Shown: in pieces, positions 44,123 to 52,689 of the stretch
Numbering within the stretch: position 1 is the first letter of the stretch
Layout of the letters: every line of letters starts with the position of its first letter
Assembly: GCA_964568795.1 (NCBI GenBank)
Contig: CAZMRQ010000003.1
Span: 4,386 to 68,385, forward strand
Direction of reading: 5' to 3'
DNA length: 64,000 nt
Origin: CAZMRQ01 sp964568795
GTDB lineage: Bacteria; Pseudomonadota; Gammaproteobacteria; Comchoanobacterales; Comchoanobacteraceae
Notes under the pieces: model-generated
What the model saw: the letters and a program-made list of their open reading frames with translations, nothing else
Databases searched by the model: none
Told to the model about the DNA's origin: nothing
Position numbers and translations under genes: made by a program

Positions 44123-45038
44123 AGCGTTGTCTTCTTTTCTGCAAAAGTGCATCTGGTGGGATGTCCTTCAAGGTTTGATAAGATGAAAGAATAAAGTCTT
44201 TGACAGTGTGAGCTGTTTGAGCCATGTTCATGTGAGCGCCAAACTCAGGCTCAGGTAAAACTGTATCAATAATGCCTTGTTCAAAAAGAGAGGGAGCGGT
44301 GAGTTTCATAGACTCGGCGGCCTGAGGAGCATATTGGCTGTCTTTCCAAAGTATAGCTGCGCAGCCTTCAGGTGATATGGCAGAAAAAACAGCATATTCG
44401 AACATAGCAATGGTATCACAGGTGCCTATGGCAAGTGCGCCACCGGACATGCCCTCTCCGAGTATAATGCTAATGACAGGAGTTTTGAGCTGGCAAAATT
44501 CAAAAATATTGCGTGCTATAGCTTCACTTTGATTACTCTCTTCTGCTGCTACAGTGGGTAGAGCGCCGGGTGTGTCAATAATTGTGATTAAGGGGATCTT
44601 GAACTTTTCTGCAATTTTAGCACAACGCAAGGCTTTTCTAAATCCAGCAGGTGAGTTCATGCCAAAATGACATTGCATTTTTTCCTCGGGTGTGCGCCCT
44701 TTCTCTTGGCCACAGATCACCATAGGTTGATCGTCTAGCATAGCAAGCCCACACATCATAGATGGATCATCAGGACTATGGCGGACACCAGATAAGGGAA
44801 CATAAGAACGGGTTATATTTTGAATGATGTCTCGTGTGCGAGGGCGCTCAGGGTGCCTAGCGATGTGGCAAATTTGCCAGGGTGTCAGTTGTTTATAGAG
44901 GGACAGTTTTTGTTGGTGGATTTGTTCTTTGAGTTTTTTTATTTCATTGCTGTGCATGCTAGTAGCATGACGGAGGTTATCCAACTGAGTCATCAGTGGT
45001 TCGATGCTCTGCTCAAAAGGCATGCAGTATTCTCTCAT
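44106..45038 (-). CDS. accA: Acetyl-CoA carboxylase carboxyltransferase subunit alpha
   Basis: Alpha partner of AccD in malonyl-CoA synthesis. It has the N-terminal coiled coil (EIKKLKEQIHQQKLSLYK), RPRTRDIIQ, GQEKGRTPEEK, and the crotonase-like core with IIDTPGALPTVAAEE and the GEGMSGGALAIG oxyanion region. Length 310 is typical. AGGTGAG lies a few nucleotides before the ATG. Confidence 0.96.
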   Translation of the reverse strand: MREYCMPFEQSIEPLMTQLDNLRHATSMHSNEIKKLKEQIHQQKLSLYKQLTPWQICHIARHPERPRTRDIIQNITRSYVPLSGVRHSPDDPSMMCGLAMLDDQPMVICGQEKGRTPEEKMQCHFGMNSPAGFRKALRCAKIAEKFKIPLITIIDTPGALPTVAAEESNQSEAIARNIFEFCQLKTPVISIILGEGMSGGALAIGTCDTIAMFEYAVFSAISPEGCAAILWKDSQYAPQAAESMKLTAPSLFEQGIIDTVLPEPEFGAHMNMAQTAHTVKDFILSSYQTLKDIPPDALLQKRRQRYDQMG

Positions 45039-45143
45039 TTTCTCACCTATAATCTTTAATGAGCATTATGCTTGAGTGAAACTCATTCTGCAAGTTGTTA
45101 AGGAAGAAGGGGTGTGATAGCATGAATGGATAAGGGAGTTTTT

Positions 45144-46325
45144 ATGTATAGATCATGGTCGATCGCAGTTGTGGGCTACAGTGTCGTTGTCGTGTTTTTT
45201 GTATTGGCATCCATTGGGGGTCTTTCAAATTCTTTGCATCACTATTATGAAATAAATACAGCTGATTTGTCCTTTTTAAATACTGTCAATAATACAATGA
45301 TGCTTGTCGCTTCATTAGTTGTGGGCCCACTTACTGCCATTTATGGTCCTCGGAGCTTATTGAAATTAGGTGGGCTTAGTATGGTTATAGGCTCTGTTTT
45401 ATTTTTTGTGATGGCCTTTAAGGTATTATTAGTCTCTCGTGTGTTTATTGGTTTTGGCGCAGGTATTATATATACCTCGGCAGTCGCTTATTTGAATCAA
45501 TTGTTATCTCGTAGTCACTTTGCGTATGTGTTGGCAGCGATATCAGCTGTTGGATCGGTATGTTCAGGCCTGGCTGTTGGTCCAGTAGCGTCTTTTATAG
45601 ATAAATATGGTTTTAGTGTTTTTTTACAGATTCATTTGTGTCTCGTGTCGGCGCTTTGGTTAGGTTCATTTGCCATTGAGAAGTTAAGACGCACGAGTAA
45701 GTCGTCGCCAGGATTTATGAAAAGCATCTATAGATTGACAAAATATGCACGTGATAAAAATATCATATCAGCTGCGTATGTGGCTGCAGTAGCAGGTTTG
45801 GTGCGAGGAGTGCTAGCGGCAGTGTATGTTTTTCCTTATCTTAATCTAATCAACAATTCTGCTGTAAAAACGTCATTAGAAAACGCGGAAGCTGCCTTTA
45901 TCGTTATGGCAGGAAACGCTATTGGCCAGTTTGTTTGGCCAATTCTTTCAGTTAATTTGTTACGCACATGCTCCATTATGAGAATTGCTTCTGTAGGCAT
46001 GGGCACGTGTTTATTAATATTTACATTTATCAATCATTTTTGGATTGAGTTTTTTCTTTTATTAATAATAGGGATATTCTCTGGTGGGATAGGGTCTGTC
46101 TATGCAGTGTATATCAAGAAGCTTGTTGATGTGAGAAAATACCCCTCTTGTTTGGCATTGATGTTTTTAGTCGCAGGAGTCTTATTATCCTCTATTCAAT
46201 TTTTGCTTAGCTTTGTATTTTATTTACTTCCTGAGGTTGAAGCATACAAGGTGGTTTTTGTGGTTATTACTGTCTTCTTTTTCTCAGCATACTGCGCTAC
46301 TTTTGCGATGAAACAAGAGCATTAA
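45144..46325 (+). CDS. MFS transporter
   Basis: A 393-residue, 12-helix major facilitator with a GPRSLLKLGG motif A in the first cytoplasmic loop. It is related in layout to the carrier at 32.6 kb but not close in sequence. Substrate unknown. An ATG at 45126 would add six residues; the ATG at 45144 with GGGAG 5 nt upstream is preferred. Its stop overlaps convergent yggX by 4 bp. Confidence 0.8.
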   Translation: MYRSWSIAVVGYSVVVVFFVLASIGGLSNSLHHYYEINTADLSFLNTVNNTMMLVASLVVGPLTAIYGPRSLLKLGGLSMVIGSVLFFVMAFKVLLVSRVFIGFGAGIIYTSAVAYLNQLLSRSHFAYVLAAISAVGSVCSGLAVGPVASFIDKYGFSVFLQIHLCLVSALWLGSFAIEKLRRTSKSSPGFMKSIYRLTKYARDKNIISAAYVAAVAGLVRGVLAAVYVFPYLNLINNSAVKTSLENAEAAFIVMAGNAIGQFVWPILSVNLLRTCSIMRIASVGMGTCLLIFTFINHFWIEFFLLLIIGIFSGGIGSVYAVYIKKLVDVRKYPSCLALMFLVAGVLLSSIQFLLSFVFYLLPEVEAYKVVFVVITVFFFSAYCATFAMKQEH

Positions 46326-46564
46326 GAGTCCTTGTTAAATAGAAACAAGCGACACGATTCATTAAGACGTTCTATAGCTTTGCTATCCATAGGATCAAGA
46401 CGGTACTCGTTGATTAGTTTTGTTTGCTCACGTAGCCATAGCTGCCAGGCATTCTCAGAGATATGATCAAATATTTTCTGTCCTAGATCTCCAGGCATAG
46501 GTATGCGTGTGAGCCCTTTTCTTTGCTCATTGTAGTAGTGGCAATTAACGATTCTCTCTGACAT
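46322..46564 (-). CDS. yggX: Probable Fe(2+)-trafficking protein YggX
   Basis: 80 residues with the family opening MSERIVNCHYYN, the LTRIPMPGDLGQKIF segment and the WLREQTKLINEYRL helix. It protects Fe-S enzymes from oxidative damage. The ATG at 46564 has AAGGAAA upstream. It follows mutY by 27 bp; the mutY-yggX pair is conserved in gammaproteobacteria, and both concern oxidative damage. Confidence 0.94.
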   Translation of the reverse strand: MSERIVNCHYYNEQRKGLTRIPMPGDLGQKIFDHISENAWQLWLREQTKLINEYRLDPMDSKAIERLNESCRLFLFNKDS

Positions 46565-46591
46565 AACTGTTTTCCTTTTTGCAGTCATATA

Positions 46592-47614
46592 TTAGCTTGA
46601 TTCATCATTAATAACAACAGGGTCAATAGCTGCATGCCGTTGCTTTTTTAAAATTGATATGCATTTTTCTAATAGTGTGCTTTTAGGGATACTGTTGTCA
46701 TTTATATGAACCCAAATAAGGGTGTCATGAGTCATAGGGGCATGATTAACAAAAGTAAAATGCGGGTGAACTGTGATAATCCGGTGAGAAAGGATGTGCT
46801 TGAAGGACAGAGGATGTGGGCATTGTTCTTTTGCCTTTTTTGGCAACCAAGTGTCAGCCCATAAGGCATTTGACGGTTGTTTTTCAAGTTGGATATACTG
46901 ACCATCCGTAACAATATTAAAATACAAAGAGATTTTTTGTGCTTTTTTCCGTGGATTTTTGGCAGGAATACTGTCCCATAAGTCATTTATAGATGTATGG
47001 CATGTTTGCTTTATCGGACATTCGTGGCATTGCGGGGATTTAACATGGCAGAGTGTTGCGCCTATATCCATCAGTGCTTGGCTGTATACGCGGTGATTTG
47101 TTTTGGGTTGATGACTTTCTGCAATTGACCAAAGGCGCTTTATTGTTAGTGTCTCACTCACAGGAGAACTGATTCCTTCATGACGCATGAGAACACGTTT
47201 GACGTTTCCATCAAGAATAACACCGCGTTTATTCATTGCCAAGGAAAGGATAGCGCCAGCAGTTGAACGGCCAACTCCGGGAATACTCAGAAGTGATTCG
47301 AGGTTGTTTGGCCATTTTCCCTTCAGGTCATGGGAGATATAGTGTGAGCCTTGGTGAAGATACCGTGCACGCCTATAGTACCCTAGCCCAGACCAAAGTG
47401 TTAGCACTTCTTGCAGGTCACTTTTGGCAAGTGAGGCACAATCAGGGAACTGATTGATAAATCGAGGAAAGTAGTGGAGCACAGTTTGAACAGTTGTTTG
47501 TTGTAACATCACTTCAGATACCCAAACTCTGTAAGGATTGATATCATTTTGCCAAGGGAGGTGATGGCGGCCATGCTTTTTGTGCCATTGTATGATCTTA
47601 GATGCAATCTTCAT
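46592..47614 (-). CDS. mutY: Adenine DNA glycosylase MutY
   Basis: Removes adenine mispaired with 8-oxoG. The catalytic region includes SEVMLQQTTVQTV, the helix-hairpin-helix SIPGVGRSTAGAI with the catalytic Asp in ILDGNVKRV, and the 4Fe-4S cluster CHVKSPQCHECPIKQTC (C-x6-C-x2-C-x5-C). The C-terminal NUDIX-like domain has degenerate motifs, normal for MutY. Length 340 fits. Confidence 0.95.
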   Translation of the reverse strand: MKIASKIIQWHKKHGRHHLPWQNDINPYRVWVSEVMLQQTTVQTVLHYFPRFINQFPDCASLAKSDLQEVLTLWSGLGYYRRARYLHQGSHYISHDLKGKWPNNLESLLSIPGVGRSTAGAILSLAMNKRGVILDGNVKRVLMRHEGISSPVSETLTIKRLWSIAESHQPKTNHRVYSQALMDIGATLCHVKSPQCHECPIKQTCHTSINDLWDSIPAKNPRKKAQKISLYFNIVTDGQYIQLEKQPSNALWADTWLPKKAKEQCPHPLSFKHILSHRIITVHPHFTFVNHAPMTHDTLIWVHINDNSIPKSTLLEKCISILKKQRHAAIDPVVINDESS

Positions 47615-47667
47615 AGTTGTGTTAAGAAATCTTCATGATATCATAGCCAAAATATGGGAACTTCTCA

Positions 47668-48312
47668 ATGTCAGAACAGAAACGTTTTTTTACAACATCA
47701 AAACGGCAAGGGCGATTAACACAACGCCAGCAAGTTATTATTGAAAATCAACTGGGTCATGAGTTTGTTGTATTGCCGGATGATGTGAGTCAATGGGTGC
47801 GGGATAAAGAAAATCCAGTTATTGAGGTTGGTTTTGGTATGGGGAAATCTCTTTATGAAATGGCTCAATTAAATCCACATGAAAGCTACTTGGGTATTGA
47901 TGTGTATAAGCCGGGTGTGGCAGCTCTATTAAATCTACTTATCGAGCAACCCCTGACTAATTTACATGTTGTGCATGCAGATGCTTTGAGCATTTTTGCT
48001 GGATTGCCAAGCTGTTCTCTTGCGCGCATACAGTGCTTTTTTCCAGATCCATGGCCCAAGAAAAGGCATCGAAAAAGAAGAATTATTCATACTGATTTTT
48101 TGCAGATGGCTTGCCGTGCATTAAGAAGACAAGGTTATTTTTATGTGATCACAGATTGGCAAGATTATGCAGATGATTTGTATCAAACAGTCGATCAATC
48201 TTGGACAAGAGTGGAACATAGCTTGGGTATTGAAAGACCCTGTACTAAATATGAGTCTCGAGGCCGTGCTTTAGGGCATCAGATTTATCATTGTCTCTTT
48301 CAAAAGAATTAG
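47668..48312 (+). CDS. trmB: tRNA (guanine-N7-)-methyltransferase TrmB
   Basis: Methylates G46 of tRNA. SAM-binding motif EVGFGMGKSLYEMA (about 52-65), YLGIDVYKPGV, and the signature CFFPDPWPKKRHRKRR are clear. Length 214 is normal. Divergent from mutY and overlapping the convergent regulator gene by 4 bp. Confidence 0.96.
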   Translation: MSEQKRFFTTSKRQGRLTQRQQVIIENQLGHEFVVLPDDVSQWVRDKENPVIEVGFGMGKSLYEMAQLNPHESYLGIDVYKPGVAALLNLLIEQPLTNLHVVHADALSIFAGLPSCSLARIQCFFPDPWPKKRHRKRRIIHTDFLQMACRALRRQGYFYVITDWQDYADDLYQTVDQSWTRVEHSLGIERPCTKYESRGRALGHQIYHCLFQKN

Positions 48313-48926
48313 ATCTGAGGGCGTCGATGCCATAGAACCGGTGCCGCTGATACAACTTGGCAATGATGCATCTCTGTTATATCATCCACCATTCGATTTA
48401 ATGAGAGCAGGTGGTAATGGTCGGGGATGTCGGTTAATTTGAGAAGTCTTAAAATAACGCCATGATCTTTGGTATGTATAATGCAATTTCTCATATGAGC
48501 TTTCACTATATTTTCGTTGAAATAACGTACGCCTGCGACAATGTCTCCGATCTGAAACAGAGGTTCCATATGGTGTTCATCAACAATCAGCTCTACGGCT
48601 TCGTTGTTTTGCTCTTTGAAGAATTCAAGCTCAGATTTGATTTCAGGGATGCTTTCAGATAATTCTTTATAGGTGCTTTCATTGATTTTTGAAGTTTTTG
48701 GAGGGTCTCCTTCACCAAAACGTAGCCAGTTAATACTTGATGTCACTCCTTCAGCGTTGGCTGCCAGGCAAAGCCGCTTCGCTCCTTTTTCAGATAGAGG
48801 GTACCGGTTCGATTCCCAATTTTGTATTGTGCCGCGTGGGATGCCATAGCGTTTAAACAAATCAGAACGGGACAAGCCTATTGCTTGTCTGAGATATAAA
48901 ACTCGATTTGTGATGTTCTGACTCAT
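48309..48926 (-). CDS. HTH regulator with degenerate S24-like C-terminal domain
   Basis: A 205-residue phage-repressor-like regulator. An N-terminal helix-turn-helix covers about residues 5-60 (LYLRQAIGLSRSDLFKRYG...IQNWESNR). The C-terminal half resembles the LexA/CI S24 domain, but the Ser of the usual SMEP is His (HHMEPLFQIGD), so self-cleavage is unlikely. The ATG at 48926 is preferred because the HTH begins there; no strong ribosome site. Palindrome-related sequences at 48998-49053 upstream could be its operators. Confidence 0.65.
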   Translation of the reverse strand: MSQNITNRVLYLRQAIGLSRSDLFKRYGIPRGTIQNWESNRYPLSEKGAKRLCLAANAEGVTSSINWLRFGEGDPPKTSKINESTYKELSESIPEIKSELEFFKEQNNEAVELIVDEHHMEPLFQIGDIVAGVRYFNENIVKAHMRNCIIHTKDHGVILRLLKLTDIPDHYHLLSLNRMVDDITEMHHCQVVSAAPVLWHRRPQI

Positions 48927-48997
48927 ACTACTATCATAATAGCAGATGAATTGACTGTCCAGTTTATAGGAAAATGATAGTATTTTAGTTTCTATAT

Positions 48998-49053
48998 ACA
49001 CTGTTAGTTTTTATTTTATATCGCAGATGTGAATAGAATGATAACAGTGTTAT
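48998..49053. promoter_or_regulatory. Possible operator pair upstream of the regulator gene
   Basis: ATAACA-g-TGTTAT (49041-49053) is a 6-bp-arm palindrome. ACACTGTTA at 48998-49006 matches the other strand of the same palindrome (AACACTGTTAT). Two related sites in front of a CI-like gene are typical of autoregulation, but this is inference. Confidence 0.35.
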
Positions 49054-49190
49054 TAATCGATCAGGTCTAAGTGTTGCCATTGACAAAAACCATGGGTGGA
49101 TTCTCTAATGGATGTTTTATTATAAGTTCAATTTCACCTTCCCATAAAATGCATCATTCTCGGATGATTTTGTTAGGCTGGGTTTTGTTG

Positions 49191-50315
49191 TCATGTCTCA
49201 ACGAGTTGATAAATGTGAGTCATAAATGTTTGGTTGAAGTTAAGAGCATGCTTCTTGAAAGAAATTCTTTGATTTTCGATAGACAAATAGTCCCTCAGCT
49301 GAGGAAGTTGACAAAATTGCCTAATTGTTTTTATATCAAGACCAGTACGCGAAGAGATGTCAGCTATCTCGACAGTTCCTGGCATGCGTGACCTATTAAG
49401 GAAGTACTCACATAAAGCCTCTTGTGGGGTTATATGTGTGATTTGTGCAGTTGCACTTTGGCTAAGCAAATAATGTTTGGGGCTCTTAATAGTTTGCCGT
49501 CTCATTAAAGATGAGCCACGCCATTTACTATGTGCACCTGCACCGATACCAATATAGTCACCAAATGACCAGTAATTGACATTGTGTAAGCATTTCTTGT
49601 CGCGGGTGTATGCAGAGACTTCATAGGCCATATATCCATTTTTACGCAATAGGTCTTTTCCAGTGAAGTAGATCTTTTCACTGTCATCGTCGGGAGGACA
49701 ATTGGGTGGATGATGATAGAAGTATGTGTTTGGCTCGAGGGTGAGTTGATACCATGATATGTGCTCAGGCTGACAATCAATCGTTGTTTGCAAATCCTTC
49801 ATAGCTTGCTCGAGGCTTTGATCAGGCAGTGCAAACATTATGTCAAGATTGATGCGTTCAAATCCAGCGGCAGTTGCTTTGTGGTAGCATTCCAAAGCCG
49901 TTGCGCTATCATGGATACGACCTATTTTGATAAGACTTGCATCATTAAAAGATTGCACACCCAGTGAGAGTCTGTTAATACCAATAGAGCGGTATGATGA
50001 GAAATCAGGGGAGGAGCCGGGATTGGCTTCAATAGTAATCTCACAATCAGCTGTTATATGCCAGTGCTGTGCTATATAGTCCAGTAAGCGGCCTATACTG
50101 CGTGCATCAAATAATGAGGGTGTTCCTCCGCCAAGAAAGATAGAGCTTACCTGTGGTGTTGAACCATAGATCTGTTCAACCTCATGGCATTCTTTAATCA
50201 GGCGATCAATATAGTCATCTTGAGGCAAATGGCCTTTAAGTGCATGAGAGTTAAAGTCACAATAGGGGCATTTTTGTATACACCAGGGAAAGTGAATATA
50301 AAGGCCTACTGACAT
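49191..50315 (-). CDS. hemW: Heme chaperone HemW (radical SAM)
   Basis: A 374-residue radical SAM protein of the HemW/coproporphyrinogen oxidase-like family. The 4Fe-4S Cys set C-x3-C-x2-C is at 12, 16 and 19 (YIHFPWCIQKCPYCDF); GGGTPSLF and the NRLSLGVQSF segment follow. HemW inserts heme into respiratory enzymes. The ATG at 50315 overlaps the acetyltransferase gene by 10 bp; a GTG three codons earlier is the alternative. Confidence 0.9.
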   Translation of the reverse strand: MSVGLYIHFPWCIQKCPYCDFNSHALKGHLPQDDYIDRLIKECHEVEQIYGSTPQVSSIFLGGGTPSLFDARSIGRLLDYIAQHWHITADCEITIEANPGSSPDFSSYRSIGINRLSLGVQSFNDASLIKIGRIHDSATALECYHKATAAGFERINLDIMFALPDQSLEQAMKDLQTTIDCQPEHISWYQLTLEPNTYFYHHPPNCPPDDDSEKIYFTGKDLLRKNGYMAYEVSAYTRDKKCLHNVNYWSFGDYIGIGAGAHSKWRGSSLMRRQTIKSPKHYLLSQSATAQITHITPQEALCEYFLNRSRMPGTVEIADISSRTGLDIKTIRQFCQLPQLRDYLSIENQRISFKKHALNFNQTFMTHIYQLVET

Positions 50316-50875
50316 GAGATCCACTGCCTTTCTGTCAGTCCAAAATGATTGACGTCAATAAGCTTGCCTTGAAATGCACGGTATTCCTTGAGTGTTCCTT
50401 CATAGCTGAAATGTGCGCGTTTAAGCGTTTTGGAGGCAGGCTCATTATGCGTCAATGTTAATGCATCGATTCTATTGATGTGCATCTTGGAGAATGCATG
50501 GGCAGCAATGGTTTTAATCGTTGTGGACATAATACCACGACCCTTATAGTGTGAGTGTAAATCGAAAGCAATTTCAGCACGGCGATGGGCAGTAAGAATA
50601 CTCTCAAATCCACAGCACCCAATCATGCTGTCCTGTTCATTGCATATTGCCCAGAAAATTCCTTTGTCATCGTAGTGAAAGCGTCGAAGGTAATGACATG
50701 ATTTTCGTGCTTGCGTGAGGGACGTGTTTTGCAGAAAATCGGGTAGGTAGGGTCTGACGGTAGGGTCCTGAGCAATCGCACACCATTGTTCAGCATCTCG
50801 GAGCTGGACTTCACGTAAGGATAAGCCATTAAGGGGCAAGTCTAGATCGGGAAACCTTTTTAGTAATTTAAACAT
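50306..50875 (-). CDS. RimJ/RimL-family GNAT N-acetyltransferase
   Basis: A 189-residue GNAT: LREVQLRDAEQWCAI, a GCCGFESI segment, then the acetyl-CoA loop YKGRGIMSTTIKTIAAHAF and the C-terminal NEPASKTLKRAHFSYEGTLKEY. The best match is the RimJ-like group that acetylates ribosomal proteins or other N-termini. Coupled to hemW by overlap. Confidence 0.85.
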   Translation of the reverse strand: MFKLLKRFPDLDLPLNGLSLREVQLRDAEQWCAIAQDPTVRPYLPDFLQNTSLTQARKSCHYLRRFHYDDKGIFWAICNEQDSMIGCCGFESILTAHRRAEIAFDLHSHYKGRGIMSTTIKTIAAHAFSKMHINRIDALTLTHNEPASKTLKRAHFSYEGTLKEYRAFQGKLIDVNHFGLTERQWISCQ

Positions 50876-50943
50876 ATGTAAGTTGAATATCTAAGAAATA
50901 ACACTATTATATGTGGTATTGATGTGAATACAATAGGTAAAGA

Positions 50944-51963
50944 ATGATAGTATGTGGTATTGAGACGTCCTGTGATGAGACAGCCATCGCATTATGGAGT
51001 GATGAAGGTTTATTGGGTGAGGCCCTTTACAGCCAAATTAAACAGCATCGGCCCTATGGGGGTGTTGTTCCAGAAATTGCTGCACGGGACCATTTACGCA
51101 TATTGCCTGAGTGTTGGCAGGAAGTCTGTCGGCAGACAGGTGTGTCTATTCAGGACATTGATTCATTTGCATATACAGCCGGTCCAGGTTTAGTGGGCTG
51201 TTTATTAACCGGTCAGTCATTTGCTCAAGGCCTTTCAATTGCTTCAGGAAAATCATTGCAAGCCATTCATCACCTTGAAGGCCATTTAATGAGCGTCGTT
51301 ATAGGCGAGCCTGATTGGCATGATACTTTAAAGCAATTGCCACCATTTTTGGGGTGTTTGTTTTCTGGCGGGCATTGCATGATATTGGCAGTAAGTGAAT
51401 GGGGGAAGTATGAGGTCATTGGTTCAACATGTGATGATGCTATTGGTGAAGCTTTTGATAAAGTAGCAAAAATGATGGGGTTGGCTTATCCTGGTGGACC
51501 AGAACTTGCAAAATTAGCGGTCTCTGGCCAGGTGGTTTACGATCTACCTAGACCAATGATTCATAGTGGCGATGCGATGATGAGTTTTAGTGGTTTAAAA
51601 ACAGCTTGCCGTCAGGTGTGGTTGAAATCATCAAAGTCAGACCAGGTCAAAGCAGATCTGGCCGCTAGTTTTCAAGCTGCGTGTGTGGATGTTTGTGTTC
51701 GAAAGATAAAGTATGCTGTTGATAAAACAGGAATTGATAGGGCAGTTATTTCGGGTGGTGTTAGTGCTAATAGGCTATTACGTCAGTCTCTTTCTGAGTT
51801 AAGCTCTCAATACGGTTATAACATGGTATACCCAAGTCTTAAGTATTGCACAGATAATGGGGCGATGATTGCTCTTGCGGGGTGGTGGCGACATAAGAGT
51901 GGGAATATGCTATCGATTTCGGATGTTCGTTCGAGGTGGCCGTTAGCTAGCCTTGGCATTTAA
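50944..51963 (+). CDS. tsaD: tRNA N6-adenosine threonylcarbamoyltransferase TsaD
   Basis: Catalyses t6A37 formation. It begins IVCGIETSCDETAIA; metal-binding HHLEGHLMS is near 110-118 and GGPELAKLA and TDNGAMIALAG are present. Length 339 is normal. A short leader follows divergent rimJ-like gene. Overlaps convergent plsY by 21 bp. Confidence 0.96.
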   Translation: MIVCGIETSCDETAIALWSDEGLLGEALYSQIKQHRPYGGVVPEIAARDHLRILPECWQEVCRQTGVSIQDIDSFAYTAGPGLVGCLLTGQSFAQGLSIASGKSLQAIHHLEGHLMSVVIGEPDWHDTLKQLPPFLGCLFSGGHCMILAVSEWGKYEVIGSTCDDAIGEAFDKVAKMMGLAYPGGPELAKLAVSGQVVYDLPRPMIHSGDAMMSFSGLKTACRQVWLKSSKSDQVKADLAASFQAACVDVCVRKIKYAVDKTGIDRAVISGGVSANRLLRQSLSELSSQYGYNMVYPSLKYCTDNGAMIALAGWWRHKSGNMLSISDVRSRWPLASLGI

Positions 51964-52536
51964 TCTCTTGAAGTCATGGCGGTGACGCCAGGTGGCTACT
52001 GCAGATACAATAAATAAGATGAGTGCAGCTTGATGGTTTTGTGGCCATAATGAGGGGACAGAAAGCATTGTTATACCCCAGATGGTCCCAATAAGGCTTG
52101 TGGCAATAGAGGCAATGTAAACGAATCTTTGGCAGCAGAGCATAGTGATTAGCCAAATGCTTGTCATAACAACGGCTAAGAGTGGATCAATAGCGAGCAA
52201 ACAGCCTACGCCTGTGGCAATTCCTTTGCCACCATGGCCTTGCAGAAAAATGGAATAGCAGTGTCCTAGCATGATGGCAAGAGAACAGGTAGGCAATAAC
52301 CAGACTGATGTATCTGTCAACATTAACACAGCAAATAATGTGACATACGCTTTGGTTATATCGCATGCCAAGACTGCCAGAGAGATAATTTTGCTTTGCC
52401 GACTTACATTCGTTGTCCCAGGGTTCATTGTCCCGTAGTGACGTGGATCTTTAAGTGCATTAATACGGCATAGCCATACTGCAAAGGGGAGGGATCCAGC
52501 TAAGTAACACAGAAATACAATAGCTATATCGATCAT
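51943..52536 (-). CDS. plsY: Glycerol-3-phosphate acyltransferase PlsY
   Basis: A 197-residue, five-helix membrane enzyme that acylates glycerol-3-phosphate using acyl-phosphate. Signature elements: AGSLPFAVWLCR, the GTMNPGTTNVSRQ loop and GHCYSIFLQGHGGKGIAT. ATG at 52536 has AAGG six nucleotides upstream and is preferred to a GTG one codon before. The plsX/plsY system partner is not in the window. Confidence 0.94.
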   Translation of the reverse strand: MIDIAIVFLCYLAGSLPFAVWLCRINALKDPRHYGTMNPGTTNVSRQSKIISLAVLACDITKAYVTLFAVLMLTDTSVWLLPTCSLAIMLGHCYSIFLQGHGGKGIATGVGCLLAIDPLLAVVMTSIWLITMLCCQRFVYIASIATSLIGTIWGITMLSVPSLWPQNHQAALILFIVSAVATWRHRHDFKRLNAKAS

Positions 52537-52689
52537 CACTTGCCTTGTTTAAAACAACACATTAACACATGATCCCTTTAAAATAAAGAAGACAGTTAAG
52601 TTGCTTGAATTCAGTCTATTAAAATTAATACTTGAATATATGTTATTTGTTAAGTAAAATGTGGCATTTATACAATAGATACAGAAACA

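Noticed and set aside
49071..49391. 106-codon plus-strand frame opposite the end of hemW
   Set aside because: Overlaps conserved hemW codons in antisense and has no recognisable product.
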